Positions 17,733 to 27,596 of a stretch of DNA of 64,000 bases are shown here, piece after piece. The DNA lies in NCBI GenBank assembly GCA_030323305.1, contig CP106741.1:5689501-5753500 (forward strand), written 5' to 3'. This DNA comes from Paenibacillus sp. CC-CFT747 (GTDB lineage: Bacteria > Bacillota > Bacilli > Paenibacillales > NBRC-103111). Position numbers and translations under genes: made by a program. The notes beneath the pieces were generated by a model, which saw nothing but the letters and a program-made list of their open reading frames with translations, was not told the origin of the DNA and searched no databases. Each line of letters opens with the position of its first letter. Position 1 is the stretch's first letter.

Positions 17733-18658
17733 TTGAACAAAAGGCTAACCAGATCCGACTATCTATTTGCCCTTCTTTTTATCTTCATGCTGTTCTGTAC
17801 GCTCGGAGCGTTCTTCTATGGATTGAAGCTGGGAGCGGAAAGGACCGAAGCGCGTTACGAACAGCAGAGAAAGGCGGAGGAAACGGCCTCCAAAGGCTTG
17901 ACCGCCTATCATCAGAGTTATCTGGTTTCTTTCTATCATACCATCTATTTGCCTTATAAGGATTTTCAAAATAAGTGGTTTCAGGATTTGGCCTCTATCG
18001 AGAGCGACGGCTCTTCGGTCGATCCCTCTTCCCTCCTGAAGGAGCTCGCCAAGCTGGCCGAAGAGAAGGCGAAGTCCGTCGAAGCGGGATCCGCTCCCGA
18101 GACATCCCCCTCCTGCAGTCCGCCCATCAGAAATACAAGCAGAGCCTGACTCTCTTTCATGACGGCGCCGACAGCCTCCGTTCCAAATCCGGATCCGCCC
18201 GGGGCTCGGCCCTGTTAAACCAGATTCAAGCCGACCGTACGATTGCCGAAGCTCAGAAACTGGCGCTTCAAGCCCAGAAAGACTACTTCGATGCCATCGT
18301 CAAATGGAACGAGAAGGACAGCGGCCCTCCTGCCGGCATGGAACTTCTGAAGCAGGACGCCATCAGCGTCGCCGACTGGGACCGAATGAACCTCAACCTG
18401 AAGAACGATTATATGGCTTCCCGAATGGCCGCGGGCCAGTTGTTCGAGGATTACATGCCGCAGGATCTTGCTTCCCGGGTTGATGAGATGATCAAAACCG
18501 AACAAGCCAAGAAAATGAACGCCGCCGATATTCCCCGGATTATCGAGGCCTTAACCGCTACGAACGCAGTCAGAGCCGGAGATTTTCTCAAGAACAAGCC
18601 TAAATGGTACATGAAGGAGCCACTCCCTCAGCTTCCCTTCTTTACGGCATCCAATTGA
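17733..18658 (+). CDS. Membrane-anchored protein of unknown function, one frameshift
   Basis: I do not recognise a family. The protein starts MNKRLTRSDYLFALLFIFML, with one membrane helix at residues 10-32, then a polar, Lys/Glu/Ala-rich, probably helical exterior region. The frame breaks at the C run 18106-18110. Adding one C joins ...PETSP to LLQSAHQKYKQSLTLF and gives 308 residues ending FFTASN. The start is TTG at 17733 after GTGGGGG. A possible -10 (TATACT at 17701-17706) precedes it and a terminator follows, so it is a monocistronic unit. Helical, mostly extracellular topology could suit a cell-wall or sensing role, but this is speculation. Confidence 0.65.
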
Positions 18659-18667
18659 CCAGCCTGA

Positions 18668-18693
18668 ACCCCCTACCTCCCAGTAGGGGTTTT
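18668..18693 (+). terminator. Terminator after the 308-residue unknown protein
   Basis: CCCCTAC pairs with GTAGGGG around a 6-nt loop, followed by TTTT. The opposite strand is less T-rich, so it mainly serves the plus-strand gene. Confidence 0.75.
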
Positions 18694-18707
18694 GCTTTCC
18701 CCAGGGA

Positions 18708-19031
18708 TCAGTCGTAGGCAAATCCTCTCATGCCCGAGACGGCCGCCATTCCGCCTGCCACGCTTTTGACATCGGAGAAGCCATGGCCGAGAAGGTACTC
18801 GCAAACCACCGCACTCCGCACCCCATGGGCGCAAATCACATAAACGGTTTCATTCTCAGGCAGTTCTCCGAGCCGGGAAGGAATCGTGTTCATCGGCATA
18901 TGGTGCGATTCCTCCAGATGATAGTAATTCCACTCGTGGATCTCTCTTACATCCAGTACATAAGGCTTCTTGCCCTTCTCTTCGATCAGCATCCGGTTGA
19001 ACTCAACCGGTGACAGTTCATACTCCTCCAT
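18708..19031 (-). CDS. Rhodanese-like sulfurtransferase domain protein
   Basis: This single rhodanese domain of 107 residues has the CDC25-like active loop VICAHGVRS, with Cys as the persulfide carrier, and VLDVREIHEWNYYHL near residue 27. Such proteins carry sulfane sulfur or act in redox control. The start at 19031 (MEEYELSPVEFN) is preferred because GGAGGG lies 9 bp upstream. The earlier in-frame ATG at 19040 abuts the ribosome binding site. It is divergent from the serA leader. Confidence 0.87.
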   Translation of the reverse strand: MEEYELSPVEFNRMLIEEKGKKPYVLDVREIHEWNYYHLEESHHMPMNTIPSRLGELPENETVYVICAHGVRSAVVCEYLLGHGFSDVKSVAGGMAAVSGMRGFAYD

Positions 19032-19189
19032 GTCTTCCATCCCTCCACGTATCTTCTAACCGAAGAATACCCAACTTGCCGCCATTGTTCAACTCCGATG
19101 CTTAACGAATGCTCGAACAAAACGCTTGGCCGATTTAAAGACATTTGTGACAAAGGCGTGAACTTCGTCATTTGGCGGCTTCTGCCGTA

Positions 19190-19219
19190 TTGACACTCTT
19201 CCTAAGGGCATGATACAGT
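19190..19219 (+). promoter_or_regulatory. Sigma-A promoter of serA
   Basis: A perfect TTGACA (19190-19195) is followed after 18 bp by TACAGT within TGATACAGT. It lies immediately before the T-box leader. The 19041-19189 stretch upstream holds no gene. Confidence 0.65.
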
Positions 19220-19224
19220 ATGAA

Positions 19225-19508
19225 AAAATAAATCGGATACGAAACGATGACGGAAACAAGCATAACTTACTTGCCCAGAGAACCGGTGGTTGGTGCAAAC
19301 CGGTGAAGCGGGTTATGCGGAGCACTCCCGAGTTATTGCATGGAACCTTTCTAGTAAATGCAGTCGGCAGGAAGCCGTTACCCTTCCAGGTCAGAATCGA
19401 CCAATGAGGCCGTGCTATGTGAATAGACGGCGAAATAGGGTGGCACCGCGAAACCAAACTCTCGTCCCTTTATACGGTATACGTATGAGGATCGGGAGTT
19501 TTTTTATT
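19225..19508 (+). promoter_or_regulatory. T-box leader (tRNA-Ser type) controlling serA
   Basis: The leader contains the T-box signature AGGGTGGCACCGCG at 19437-19450. Its UGGC can pair with the GCCA end of a tRNA whose discriminator base is G, as in tRNA-Ser. The Stem I helix GCATAAC/GTTATGC is visible, followed by AGC then A at 19321-19324, a plausible serine specifier codon. A terminator hairpin (AACTCTCG...CGGGAGTT, then seven T) spans 19457-19507. Uncharged tRNA-Ser should favour the antiterminator and switch serA on during serine shortage. Confidence 0.92.
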
Positions 19509-19544
19509 TTATATTGGTTTATCAACCTAAGGAGGCTACTTTAC

Positions 19545-21131
19545 ATGTTCAAAGTATTGGTTTCGGATCCCATCAGCGATTTGGGGATTCAGCAGCTTCA
19601 CGACGCGGCAGATATTCAGGTGGACAAGAATACGGGACTCAGCGAAGACGAATTGGTTGCCATCATCGGAGATTATGACGCTCTTCTCGTGCGCAGCCAG
19701 ACGAAGGTAACCGAGCGCATCATGCAGGCCGGCACCAAGCTTAAAGTAATCGGCCGCGCCGGGGTCGGGGTGGACAACATCAACCTCGAAGCCGCTACCC
19801 ATCGCGGAATTGTCGTCATCAACGCTCCGGACGGAAACACCATCGCCACCTGCGAGCTTACCTTCGCCATGATGATGGCCGTGGCCCGTCAAATTCCTCA
19901 AGCCTACAAGAAGACGGTTAGCGGCGAATGGGACCGCAAATCCTTCGTCGGTGTAGAGCTGCGCAACAAAGTGCTCGGCGTTATCGGAATGGGCCGCATC
20001 GGCAGTGAAGTGGCGAAGCGTGCCAAGGTATTCGGCATGGAAGTGTTCGGCTACGATCCCTTCCTGACGGAAGAGCGGGCCGAGAAGCTTGGCGTCAAGC
20101 TTGGCACCGTGAATGAAATCGCGGCCGCGGCGGATTTTATTACCGTGCATACTCCACTTACGAATGAGACCCGCAACATCCTGGATCGCCCTCAATTCGA
20201 ACTGATGAAGAAAGGCGTGCGGATCATCAACTGTGCCCGTGGCGGAATCATTAACGAGCAGGCTCTCGTGGAAGCCATCGACAAAGGCATTGTGGCAGGA
20301 GCTGCCTTCGACGTCTTCGTCGAGGAGCCGCCGGCTGCCGACCATCCGTTCCTGAACAACCCCAAAATCATCGTAACGCCCCACCTGGGCGCTTCGACGG
20401 TGGAAGCTCAAGAGAACGTGGCCATTGACGTATCGGAGGAAGTTCTGCACATTCTGCGCAACGAACCGTTCAAGAATGCGGTCAACATGCCTCCGGTTCC
20501 GCCCGTTGTGCTTAACAAGCTGCAGCCTTATTTCAACCTCGGAGAGAAGCTCGGCCGTTTTGTCGGCCAAATGGCCGACGGTCCCGTCTCGGAGATCAGC
20601 ATCAATTATGCCGGCGAGCTGATGGATGTGGATACGAACCCGCTGACCCGATACGTGGTCAAAGGGGTGCTTACGAACCATCTGGGACACGAGGTGAACC
20701 TCGTGAATGCCATGCACCAGGCCAAGCAGCGCGATCTGAACGTGACCGTACAGAAATCGTCGGCGACGGGGAGCTTTACGAACCTCGTGACCGTTACGCT
20801 TAAATCGAAGAGTGAAGAAAGAACATTGGCCGGAACTCTGCTTGCCGGTTACGGGGAGCGGATCGTGCGGGTCGGTCAATATCCGGTGGACATTTCACCG
20901 GAAGGAACCCTGCTCCTCATCTCCCATAACGACAAGCCGGGGATCATCGGCCGGGTGGGAACGCTTCTCGGAAGCAACGATGTGAACATCGCTTCCATGC
21001 AGGTAGGCCGTAAGGATATCGGCGGTTCGGCCATCATGATCCTGACGATCGACAAGGTAGCGTCCAAGGATGTACTGGATCAGCTAGCGAAGCTTCCCGA
21101 GATTCAGAACGTCCGGGAGCTCACCCTCTAA
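19545..21131 (+). CDS. serA: D-3-phosphoglycerate dehydrogenase
   Basis: This is the first step of serine synthesis, oxidising 3-phosphoglycerate with NAD+. The 528-residue protein has the nucleotide-binding motif GMGRIGSEVAKRAK (near residue 148), the catalytic segment NCARGGIINEQAL, the Glu and His sites (VEEPP, TPHLGAST), an intervening domain and a C-terminal ACT domain (residues 455-528) for serine feedback. This is the long type, as in Bacillus. ATG at 19545 has AAGGAGG 9 bp upstream. The same frame is open further upstream, but that part is the T-box leader. Confidence 0.96.
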   Translation: MFKVLVSDPISDLGIQQLHDAADIQVDKNTGLSEDELVAIIGDYDALLVRSQTKVTERIMQAGTKLKVIGRAGVGVDNINLEAATHRGIVVINAPDGNTIATCELTFAMMMAVARQIPQAYKKTVSGEWDRKSFVGVELRNKVLGVIGMGRIGSEVAKRAKVFGMEVFGYDPFLTEERAEKLGVKLGTVNEIAAAADFITVHTPLTNETRNILDRPQFELMKKGVRIINCARGGIINEQALVEAIDKGIVAGAAFDVFVEEPPAADHPFLNNPKIIVTPHLGASTVEAQENVAIDVSEEVLHILRNEPFKNAVNMPPVPPVVLNKLQPYFNLGEKLGRFVGQMADGPVSEISINYAGELMDVDTNPLTRYVVKGVLTNHLGHEVNLVNAMHQAKQRDLNVTVQKSSATGSFTNLVTVTLKSKSEERTLAGTLLAGYGERIVRVGQYPVDISPEGTLLLISHNDKPGIIGRVGTLLGSNDVNIASMQVGRKDIGGSAIMILTIDKVASKDVLDQLAKLPEIQNVRELTL

Positions 21132-21242
21132 TCACCCGCTCTTATGACCTGGTGGGAAGAGATGTTCCACGAACAACAAGATTAATGTACAGGTTTCAAC
21201 AAATCCTTCCTTATTGCGACGCCTTGCGAGCATAAGGAAGAA

Positions 21243-21316
21243 GCCGCCGGCTTTCACGCCGGCGGCCGATCAAGGCAAAGGCCCTTTCCGCCGTTAAGAT
21301 GGAAAGGGCCTTTTTT
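21243..21316 (+). terminator. Tandem hairpins ending serA
   Basis: A 9-bp GC hairpin (GCCGCCGGC/GCCGGCGGC, 21243-21266) is followed by a second one (AAAGGCCCTTTCC/GGAAAGGGCC) at 21277-21316 with a six-T tail. The second is the likely terminator and lies between convergent serA and resE. Confidence 0.88.
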
Positions 21317-21341
21317 AATGGTTAAGTGGAGCGCCGGTTCC

Positions 21342-23179
21342 TTAGGCGGAGCCAGGCTTCCCCTCCACGGGAAGAAGAATGGAGAAGGTCGTGCCCTGTC
21401 CTACCGTGCTTCGCGCCTGAATGGTGCCTTGGTGCGCGTCCACAATATTCTTGACGATGGCGAGCCCGAGTCCCGTTCCGCCTGAGGACCCCTCGTTCGG
21501 GCCTTATCGGCCTTATAGAAGCGTTCGAAGATGTAAGGAAGATCTCCTGCCGGAATCCCCTGCCCCTGGTCCTCGATTTCCAGCAAGACAGCGGGATGCC
21601 CTTTCCATTCCGTTTGCTCGGCCCGGATGATGATGGCCGTATCGGGAGGAGAATGTCTAACCGCATTGTCCAGCAGGTTCGTCATCACCTGCTCCAGCCG
21701 GTCTTCATCCGCTCGGTGTAGGTGAAGTCCCGGAGTCCTCATGTCCAGCTCAAAGCGGATTCCCCGCTCCTTGCCGTAGGCATAAAATTTCCGGTGAACG
21801 CGCTTCAGCAGAGGATCCAGATCGAACTCACGGAAGTTAAGCTCCATATGGCCGGCCTCCATACGGGCCAGATCCAGAAGGTCTTTGACCAGACGGCCCA
21901 TGCGAAGGGATTCGTCATGAATGACCTGGGCCAGCTCCTTCCTCTCCTCCGGGGAAGCCGCGATATCGTCGATCAGCGCCTCGCTGTAGCCCTGCAGCAT
22001 GGACAGAGGCGTCCTCAGCTCGTGGGAGACGTTCGCCACGAAGTCCTTGCGCAGCTTCTCCAACCGGTTCTCTTCCGTTACATCGCGCAGCACGGCTACT
22101 GCTCCCCTTATGACGTCCTTGGAGTACAAGGGAGCGATAATAATGGACCATACGCTGCTCTGCACATGAATTTTGGACGTGATCTCCCGGGTATCGCTTA
22201 CCACCTGCTCGAACAGCTGTTGAAGCGGCATGGGGATGCGCGGCGCCCGCAGCGGTCTCTCCTCTCCTTCTTCCGGATCCCAGGCAATGGCCGCCCAATC
22301 TTCGAGGAGCTTCTCTCCTTCGGGATTCGTGAAGATCACCTTGCCTTCCACATCGAAGGAGATGACGGCGTCCGCCATGCTCCGCAGAACGCTCGAGAGG
22401 TTGTCCTTCTCATGGTTAAGATCCTTGATCGTTTCTTCCAGCTGATCCCCCATCAGGTTAAAGGTATTGGTAAGATCGCCGATTTCATCATCAGACAGAA
22501 CCGGAACGCGTGTCCCGTATTCCCCCGGGTAATAAAGTCCGCGGCTTTCTTCAGCTCGACCAGAGGGCGGGTAATCCGGGTAATCAGGAAGAACGCGAAG
22601 AACGTGGTTAACAGAAAGCCAATGAACGAGACAAGGGCAAACAGCTTCTTCACATACGTCTGGGTGTTCTCCACGGACTTCTTCGATTGGAACAAGAGCA
22701 GGCTATGCGTGGAGGCACCCTGTTCGTTCCCGGTTACGGGGACGGCGGTAATCAGGAAGTCCTCGCGGGTGTTGTCTCCCGTATAGCTGGAGAACGGAAC
22801 GGGAGCGAGCGTCTTGCCGGACATAACGGTGTTAAGCTCCGCCGGCGGAAGGATGTCCGACAGCTTCTCCTTCTGCCCCCGGCAGCTCCAGCTCGGCGTG
22901 AAGGTTCTCCGGCTTCCGTTCGATAAGCAGAATGCCGGCGTCCTGGGCATGCAGCAGATCCTTCATCGCTTGAACGTAATTCGTGTCGTTGCGGTGGATC
23001 CCGGCGTCTCCCGCTATTTTGCCGGCCAGGCTTTTGAGCGTCGCGATCTGGTCGTTCGATTTCGGAAAGCTTGTGTCGATGTACCTAAAAAGAAACAAGC
23101 CCAGGATGATAAGCACGACAGCCACCAGTGCAATAATCGTCATCCAGAGCTTGCCCACGACACTTTTGAGAATGAACAC
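21342..23179 (-). CDS. resE: Sensor histidine kinase ResE, three frameshifts
   Basis: ResE senses redox or oxygen-limitation signals and phosphorylates ResD. Domains after repair: membrane helix at 13-32, extracytoplasmic sensor, second helix near 180-200, HAMP, PAS, HisKA (FVANVSHELRTPLSML) and HATPase with NLLDNAVRHS, EDQGQGIP and GTGLGLAI. Frame breaks lie at C runs 22876-22880 (one extra base fits), 22522-22526 and 21489-21492 (one base missing each). The corrected length is 612 residues. GTG at 23179 shares its last base region with the resD stop (TAGTG), so translation is coupled. Its position after resABC-resD supports the name, though PhoR is similar in sequence. Confidence 0.88.
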
Positions 23180-23894
23180 TATTTGGGCACCTCAAGCTTG
23201 TAGCCGACTCCCCAGACGGTTGTAATCATGGCTGCCGCATCCGGGGAAACCTTGTTCAGCTTCTCGCGCAGGCGCTTCACGTGAGTATCGACGGTCCGGA
23301 GATCGCCGAAAAATTCATAATTCCATACGTCTTTGAGAAGCTCCTCGCGGGAGAACACCTTGTCGGGCGAGACGGCCAGGTAATGAAGAAGCTCGTACTC
23401 CTTCGGAGTCAGCGAGACCTCCTGCCCCCTGCCGTTACCCGGTGGGCATCATGCTCGATGACCAGGTTCGGGAATACAATGTTGTTGCTCGTGTTGGCTT
23501 CCTTCGACAGGTAAGCCGTCGCCGAGGAGCGGCGCAAAATCGCTTTTACCCGGTAAATCACTTCTCTCGGAGAGAACGGCTTCACGACGTAATCGTCGGT
23601 TCCTACCTCGAAGCCTTGAACCCGGTTCGATTCCTCTCCCTTGGCCGTCAGCATAATGACGGGTGTGGCCTTATACTGCCTCAGGCGGAGACAGACTTCA
23701 ATCCCGTCGATCCCCGGCAGCATCAAATCAAGAAGAATAAGGTCATAATCCTGATCCAACGCTTTCTGAAGGGCCGTTTCCCCGTCCTCGGCCTCCTCAA
23801 TGACATAGCCTTCCTTCTCCAAATACATACGAAGCAGGCGGCGGATTCTTTCCTCATCGTCAACAACAAGAATACTGGCTTTGATTTCCGACAT
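23179..23894 (-). CDS. resD: Response regulator ResD (OmpR family), one frameshift
   Basis: ResD activates genes for cytochrome biogenesis and anaerobic respiration. The receiver domain shows ILVVDDEERIRRLL, the phospho-acceptor Asp in LILLDLMLPGIDG, and KPFSPRE. The frame breaks after HRVTAGG at C run 23425-23429. One more base continues QEVSLTPKEYELLHYL, a winged-helix DNA-binding domain ending WGVGYKLEVPK. Corrected length is 238 residues (Bacillus ResD 240). ATG at 23894 has AGGAGG upstream. It follows ccsB by 33 bp in the res operon. Confidence 0.92.
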
Positions 23895-23927
23895 GGAGAC
23901 AACCTCCTTTAGACTGTTGGCCCGCCG

Positions 23928-25202
23928 TTAAACTCCTGCATATGAGTGCAGGCCGGCAATGACCAGGTTAACGCCTATCAAGGTAAACATAACGACGATA
24001 AAACCTATTACGGACAACCAGGAGGAACGTTTCCCCGTCCATCCGCGCGACAGGCGCAGGTGCAGGTAGGCCGCGTAGAACAACCAGGTAATGAGCGCCC
24101 ACACTTCCTTCGGATCCCATCCCCAGAAGCGTCCCCAGGCCTCATGCGCCCAGATCATGGCGAAGATCAAGGCTCCCAGGGTAAAGATAGGATAGCCTAT
24201 GGCGATGGAACGGTAGCTGATCTCGTCGAGATCCTCCTTATCCAGACCGTTCATGAGCGGAGCGATCGCGGCTCCAAGCGGCTTGCGGGCAATCAGGCGG
24301 CATAGGCCGTATAAGATAAGCCCGGACAGCACGGACCAGATCACCGTGTTCAGCTTCCGTCCCGCCGACGCTCCTTTCATCCAGGAGGGCGCCCGGAAGA
24401 GAGGCTCGTTCATTCCGAGAAACGGAGTCATTTCTATCGTTTGGCCGTTGTGAGGCATCACGAGTGGAGGAAGAACATACAGCGTCTCCTGCTCCATGGT
24501 CTGCTCCACGCCCGCTTTGTCCGTATAGGTCACGGTTTCCGTAAACTTCGCTTTGTAGCCCGCCGCGTTAAAGGAGAAGATGGACCCGACGAAGCCGACG
24601 ATCATGACCATTACCAACAAAGTAAACTCCAGCCACTTCTGTTCCTTGCGCGCGGACGGGGACCGGTCCGTGAAATCGATGCTGCGCAGCAGGTACATGA
24701 TTCCGCCCGCGAAGCCGACGGCGAAGAAGGCCTCCCCGGTTGCCGCGGTGGTGACGTGGATTTTGAGCCAATAGCTTTGGAGCGCCGGAATGAGCGGCTG
24801 AATTTCCTGAGGAAAGACCGCCGCGTAAGCCAGGATAATGATCGCTACCGGAAGCGCGAACGCGCCGAGCACATGCTTGCGGTACAGCAGGAAAACAATG
24901 ATAAAAGCCAGAACGATCATCATGCCGAGGAACGTCATGAATTCATACATATTGCTGGTCGGAATGTGACCGCCCGCATACCATCGGGTAAAGAAAAAGA
25001 TCAGATGGCAGAGAAAGGAGATCAGCGTTACCGTGAAAGCCGTCCCGCCCCATTTACGGGTATGGGCTTCCGGATCCCCGTGGTTCCACTTTTTCCCTGT
25101 TAAGGAAACCACGAACAGGAGAAAGGCCACGCAGTAAAGAGCAAAGGCGATAATAAAGAAATTGGAGCTCCAAGAGTTGATTGAATCGGTTAACGAAGTC
25201 AC
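23928..25202 (-). CDS. ccsB: Cytochrome c biogenesis protein CcsB (ResC)
   Basis: With ResB it forms the System II heme-export and cytochrome c synthetase complex in the membrane. The 424-residue multi-helix protein has the tryptophan-rich heme motif RFWGWDPKEVWALITW near residue 362 and conserved His residues in helices. GTG at 25202 overlaps the resB stop by 4 bp (GTGA), a sign of translational coupling. Confidence 0.94.
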   Translation of the reverse strand: MTSLTDSINSWSSNFFIIAFALYCVAFLLFVVSLTGKKWNHGDPEAHTRKWGGTAFTVTLISFLCHLIFFFTRWYAGGHIPTSNMYEFMTFLGMMIVLAFIIVFLLYRKHVLGAFALPVAIIILAYAAVFPQEIQPLIPALQSYWLKIHVTTAATGEAFFAVGFAGGIMYLLRSIDFTDRSPSARKEQKWLEFTLLVMVMIVGFVGSIFSFNAAGYKAKFTETVTYTDKAGVEQTMEQETLYVLPPLVMPHNGQTIEMTPFLGMNEPLFRAPSWMKGASAGRKLNTVIWSVLSGLILYGLCRLIARKPLGAAIAPLMNGLDKEDLDEISYRSIAIGYPIFTLGALIFAMIWAHEAWGRFWGWDPKEVWALITWLFYAAYLHLRLSRGWTGKRSSWLSVIGFIVVMFTLIGVNLVIAGLHSYAGV

Positions 25203-26886
25203 GATGAAGGTCCTCCCGCTTCCAGCGATTTAGAATCTACGGCTATTCCGGTTTTATGCAGAACATCGGCCACTTCCTTGCGGATCCCGAACCAGTTCTT
25301 GTTCGTATGCGCACCGAGAGCGAGCCGGTTCCCATCAATCCGGAGCCAGATCCGGCGATGCTGCCAATAGAAGCCCATGATCAAACCGATCATGGAAATG
25401 GCCGCCCCCACCCAGATATAAGGCATCGCCGTGTCCTTGCGGATATTCAGGTAGCTGGTGTAGGCGGCGATTTCCACATCGTCCATGGAGGATGCCGAAA
25501 GGTCGAGCTTCTGCGCCAGCTTTCCGTTCAGCTCGTCCTGCCGGTAAGTCTGTCTGTCCACTTGGCGGGGAAAGTACAAGTACACGTCCCCCTGCGAATC
25601 AAGTCCGGGCCCGGTGATGGTGAAAATAAAAGCCGGCGCCTTCGGATCCCGGGATTTGGTCATCGGCTGTCCCTTGTCGTCAAGACCGAAATCAGGGAAG
25701 TAATTTTTGATTTCCAAATGATAAGGCCCCGCATCAAACGCAGAAGGCGGATTGAACATCGGCACGTGAATTTTGCCGTAGGCTTCGCCCGTCTGAGGAT
25801 TCTTCAGCGTAGGATTGACGGAAAGCAGCATCGGGGTTTCCTTGTAATCGAACTGGTACGCCATGAAGCCCTTATACTGGAGTGGCTTGTTCACCTCAAT
25901 GTTCTGCTGGTGGACCTCCTTCAGAACAGGTTCCTTGGACGGATCGTCGCAATTCTCCGTGCACTCATAGAGGACCGCCTTCGTCATATAGGTTTTAGGG
26001 ACATCCCGCTGACGCTCTTTGAAGCCCTCCGACATCTCTTCTTCGGAATAATAATCCACCGTGAATTTCTCATTCTTCAAGTAATAGGGCGTTTCCGGCA
26101 CTTTGACGGCCTGTCCTTCCAGAAAGCCCATGTATTGGTCCATGTGCCAGCCGGGGATGCTTCTTGCCAGAACGGCAAGCAGAAACACGATCAGGCCGAT
26201 ATGGTTAATGTAGGGCCCCCAGCGGCTGAAACGGTATTTTTCCGCCAGAAGGGCCTCACCGTCCGCGTCCCTGTGGATGCGGTAATGCTTCTTCCGCAGG
26301 GCTTGGGCTGCTTGGTTCACCCATTGCTGAGAGGTCTTCCCTTCCGCCTGAACGGGCACGGCGGGAAGTTCCCCTTCATAGGACACCTTCTGCCGCAGGA
26401 TGAAGCTCAGGTGCTTACGAATCTGCTGCTTGTTCAGGGCCCGGTAAAGCGGAAGCACCCGGTCCAGGCTGCATACCACAAGCGAGGTTCCGATCATAAA
26501 GAGCAGTCCGATAAACCACCAGGTGTCGAAGGTGTGCGACAGCCCCAAGTGATAGTAAAGGTTGCCTAACGTCCCGTAGGTCTCCTTGTAGTAGACCGAG
26601 GGGTCCATGGTAATAAACGTATTCTCCTGGGGAAACACCGTTCCCAGCGCCGAGGCCAGAAGAGTGATAATAATGAGGTAAACGGCGATTTTGACGGAGG
26701 AGAAAAATTCCATACCCGGTCGATCAGAGCGGGGTTTTCCTTCTGGGACCGTCTTGCCATCCCGTCGTATCTCATTTCGAGCGGCGCCGTTCCGTCCTTG
26801 TCCTCCAGCGGTTTTCCGCAGGATTCACAGAGCAGCGTGCCCAGCGGATTCTGGTGTCCGCATTCACATTTCGTATTCTCAAACAA
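25199..26886 (-). CDS. resB: Cytochrome c biogenesis protein ResB with N-terminal zinc ribbon, one frameshift
   Basis: ResB works with CcsB to deliver reduced heme to apocytochrome c outside the membrane. The first 25 residues are a four-Cys zinc ribbon (CECGHQN...LCESCGKPL), which the classic Bacillus protein does not, to my knowledge, carry. The frame breaks at the A run 26703-26707; one more base joins RVWN to FFSSVKIAVYLI. Corrected length is 562 residues, with three N-terminal membrane helices, a large extracytoplasmic domain and a last helix near residue 495. ATG at 26886 follows AGGAGG. The downstream in-frame start at 26713 is an artefact of the break. Confidence 0.9.
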
Positions 26887-26922
26887 TCGCGATACCTCCT
26901 AAAGCCTGCCTAACCCAACCGC

Positions 26923-27447
26923 TTACTTCTTCAGAATAGCGGATAACGTCTGCCGGATGGCTTGTTCCTTCAGCGGTCCGGTGACGATTTGCACGATTTT
27001 GCCCTCCGGGTTAATAAAGAAGGTGGTGGGAAAATCAGCCACGCCGTATTTTCTGCGGGTCGCGTCATCGGGATCGAGAAGGATCGGGAAATCCACCTTT
27101 ACCTGGTCAATGAAACTTTTGACCGTTACCTTGCTCTCCCCCATCACATTAACCCCCAGCACGACGGCGGAATCCGCCCATTCCTTGGACTGCTGCTGAA
27201 TATCCGGCATCTCCTTGCGGCAGGGCTCGCAAAAGGTGCCCCAGAAGTTGACGATAACCGCTTTCCCTTTGTAGTCGGACAGGCGGTGCACTTGACCGTC
27301 CAGGCCGGCCAACTTGAAATCCGGGGCCTTGTCGCCTACCCGCGGAAGCTTGTCGTCCTTGAAGACGCTGCCGGCCATGGTAAGACCTCCGATGACGAGA
27401 ACCACCACCAGAATGGAAATCTGCACCCATTTGTTACGTTTTCCCAA
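26923..27447 (-). CDS. resA: Thiol-disulfide oxidoreductase ResA
   Basis: This membrane-anchored, thioredoxin-fold protein reduces the CXXCH heme-binding cysteines of apocytochrome c outside the cell membrane. The active site is FWGTFCEPCRKEM, with an N-terminal membrane anchor and the cis-Pro segment ADFPTTFFINPEGK. TTG at 27447 (then GKRNKWVQIS) is chosen because AAGGTG lies 6 bp upstream and it gives 174 residues (Bacillus 179). An in-frame ATG at 27471 is an alternative. It is the first gene of resA-resB-ccsB-resD-resE. A TATAAT box lies near 27505 on the minus strand. Confidence 0.93.
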   Translation of the reverse strand: MGKRNKWVQISILVVVLVIGGLTMAGSVFKDDKLPRVGDKAPDFKLAGLDGQVHRLSDYKGKAVIVNFWGTFCEPCRKEMPDIQQQSKEWADSAVVLGVNVMGESKVTVKSFIDQVKVDFPILLDPDDATRRKYGVADFPTTFFINPEGKIVQIVTGPLKEQAIRQTLSAILKK

Positions 27448-27572
27448 ACGGATCACCTTCAAACTTATCATTCTATAGTTTCTATACTCATTCAAATTCC
27501 ATTATAGCGAATTTTGGCGATTTCTCCTCTTTTGCCTTTTGAACATTATGTGAAGTCGGTCACATATAAACG

Positions 27573-27596
27573 AAAAACGGCCGCTCAGCCGTTTTC
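27573..27596 (-). terminator. Terminator of rluB overlapping its stop codon
   Basis: AAAACGGC and GCCGTTTTT pair on the minus strand; the TGA of rluB lies in the loop. It separates rluB from the res operon. Confidence 0.85.

Noticed and set aside
19290..19544. An 85-residue N-terminal extension of SerA
   Set aside because: This stretch is the T-box leader and terminator; the ATG at 19545 has a clear ribosome binding site.
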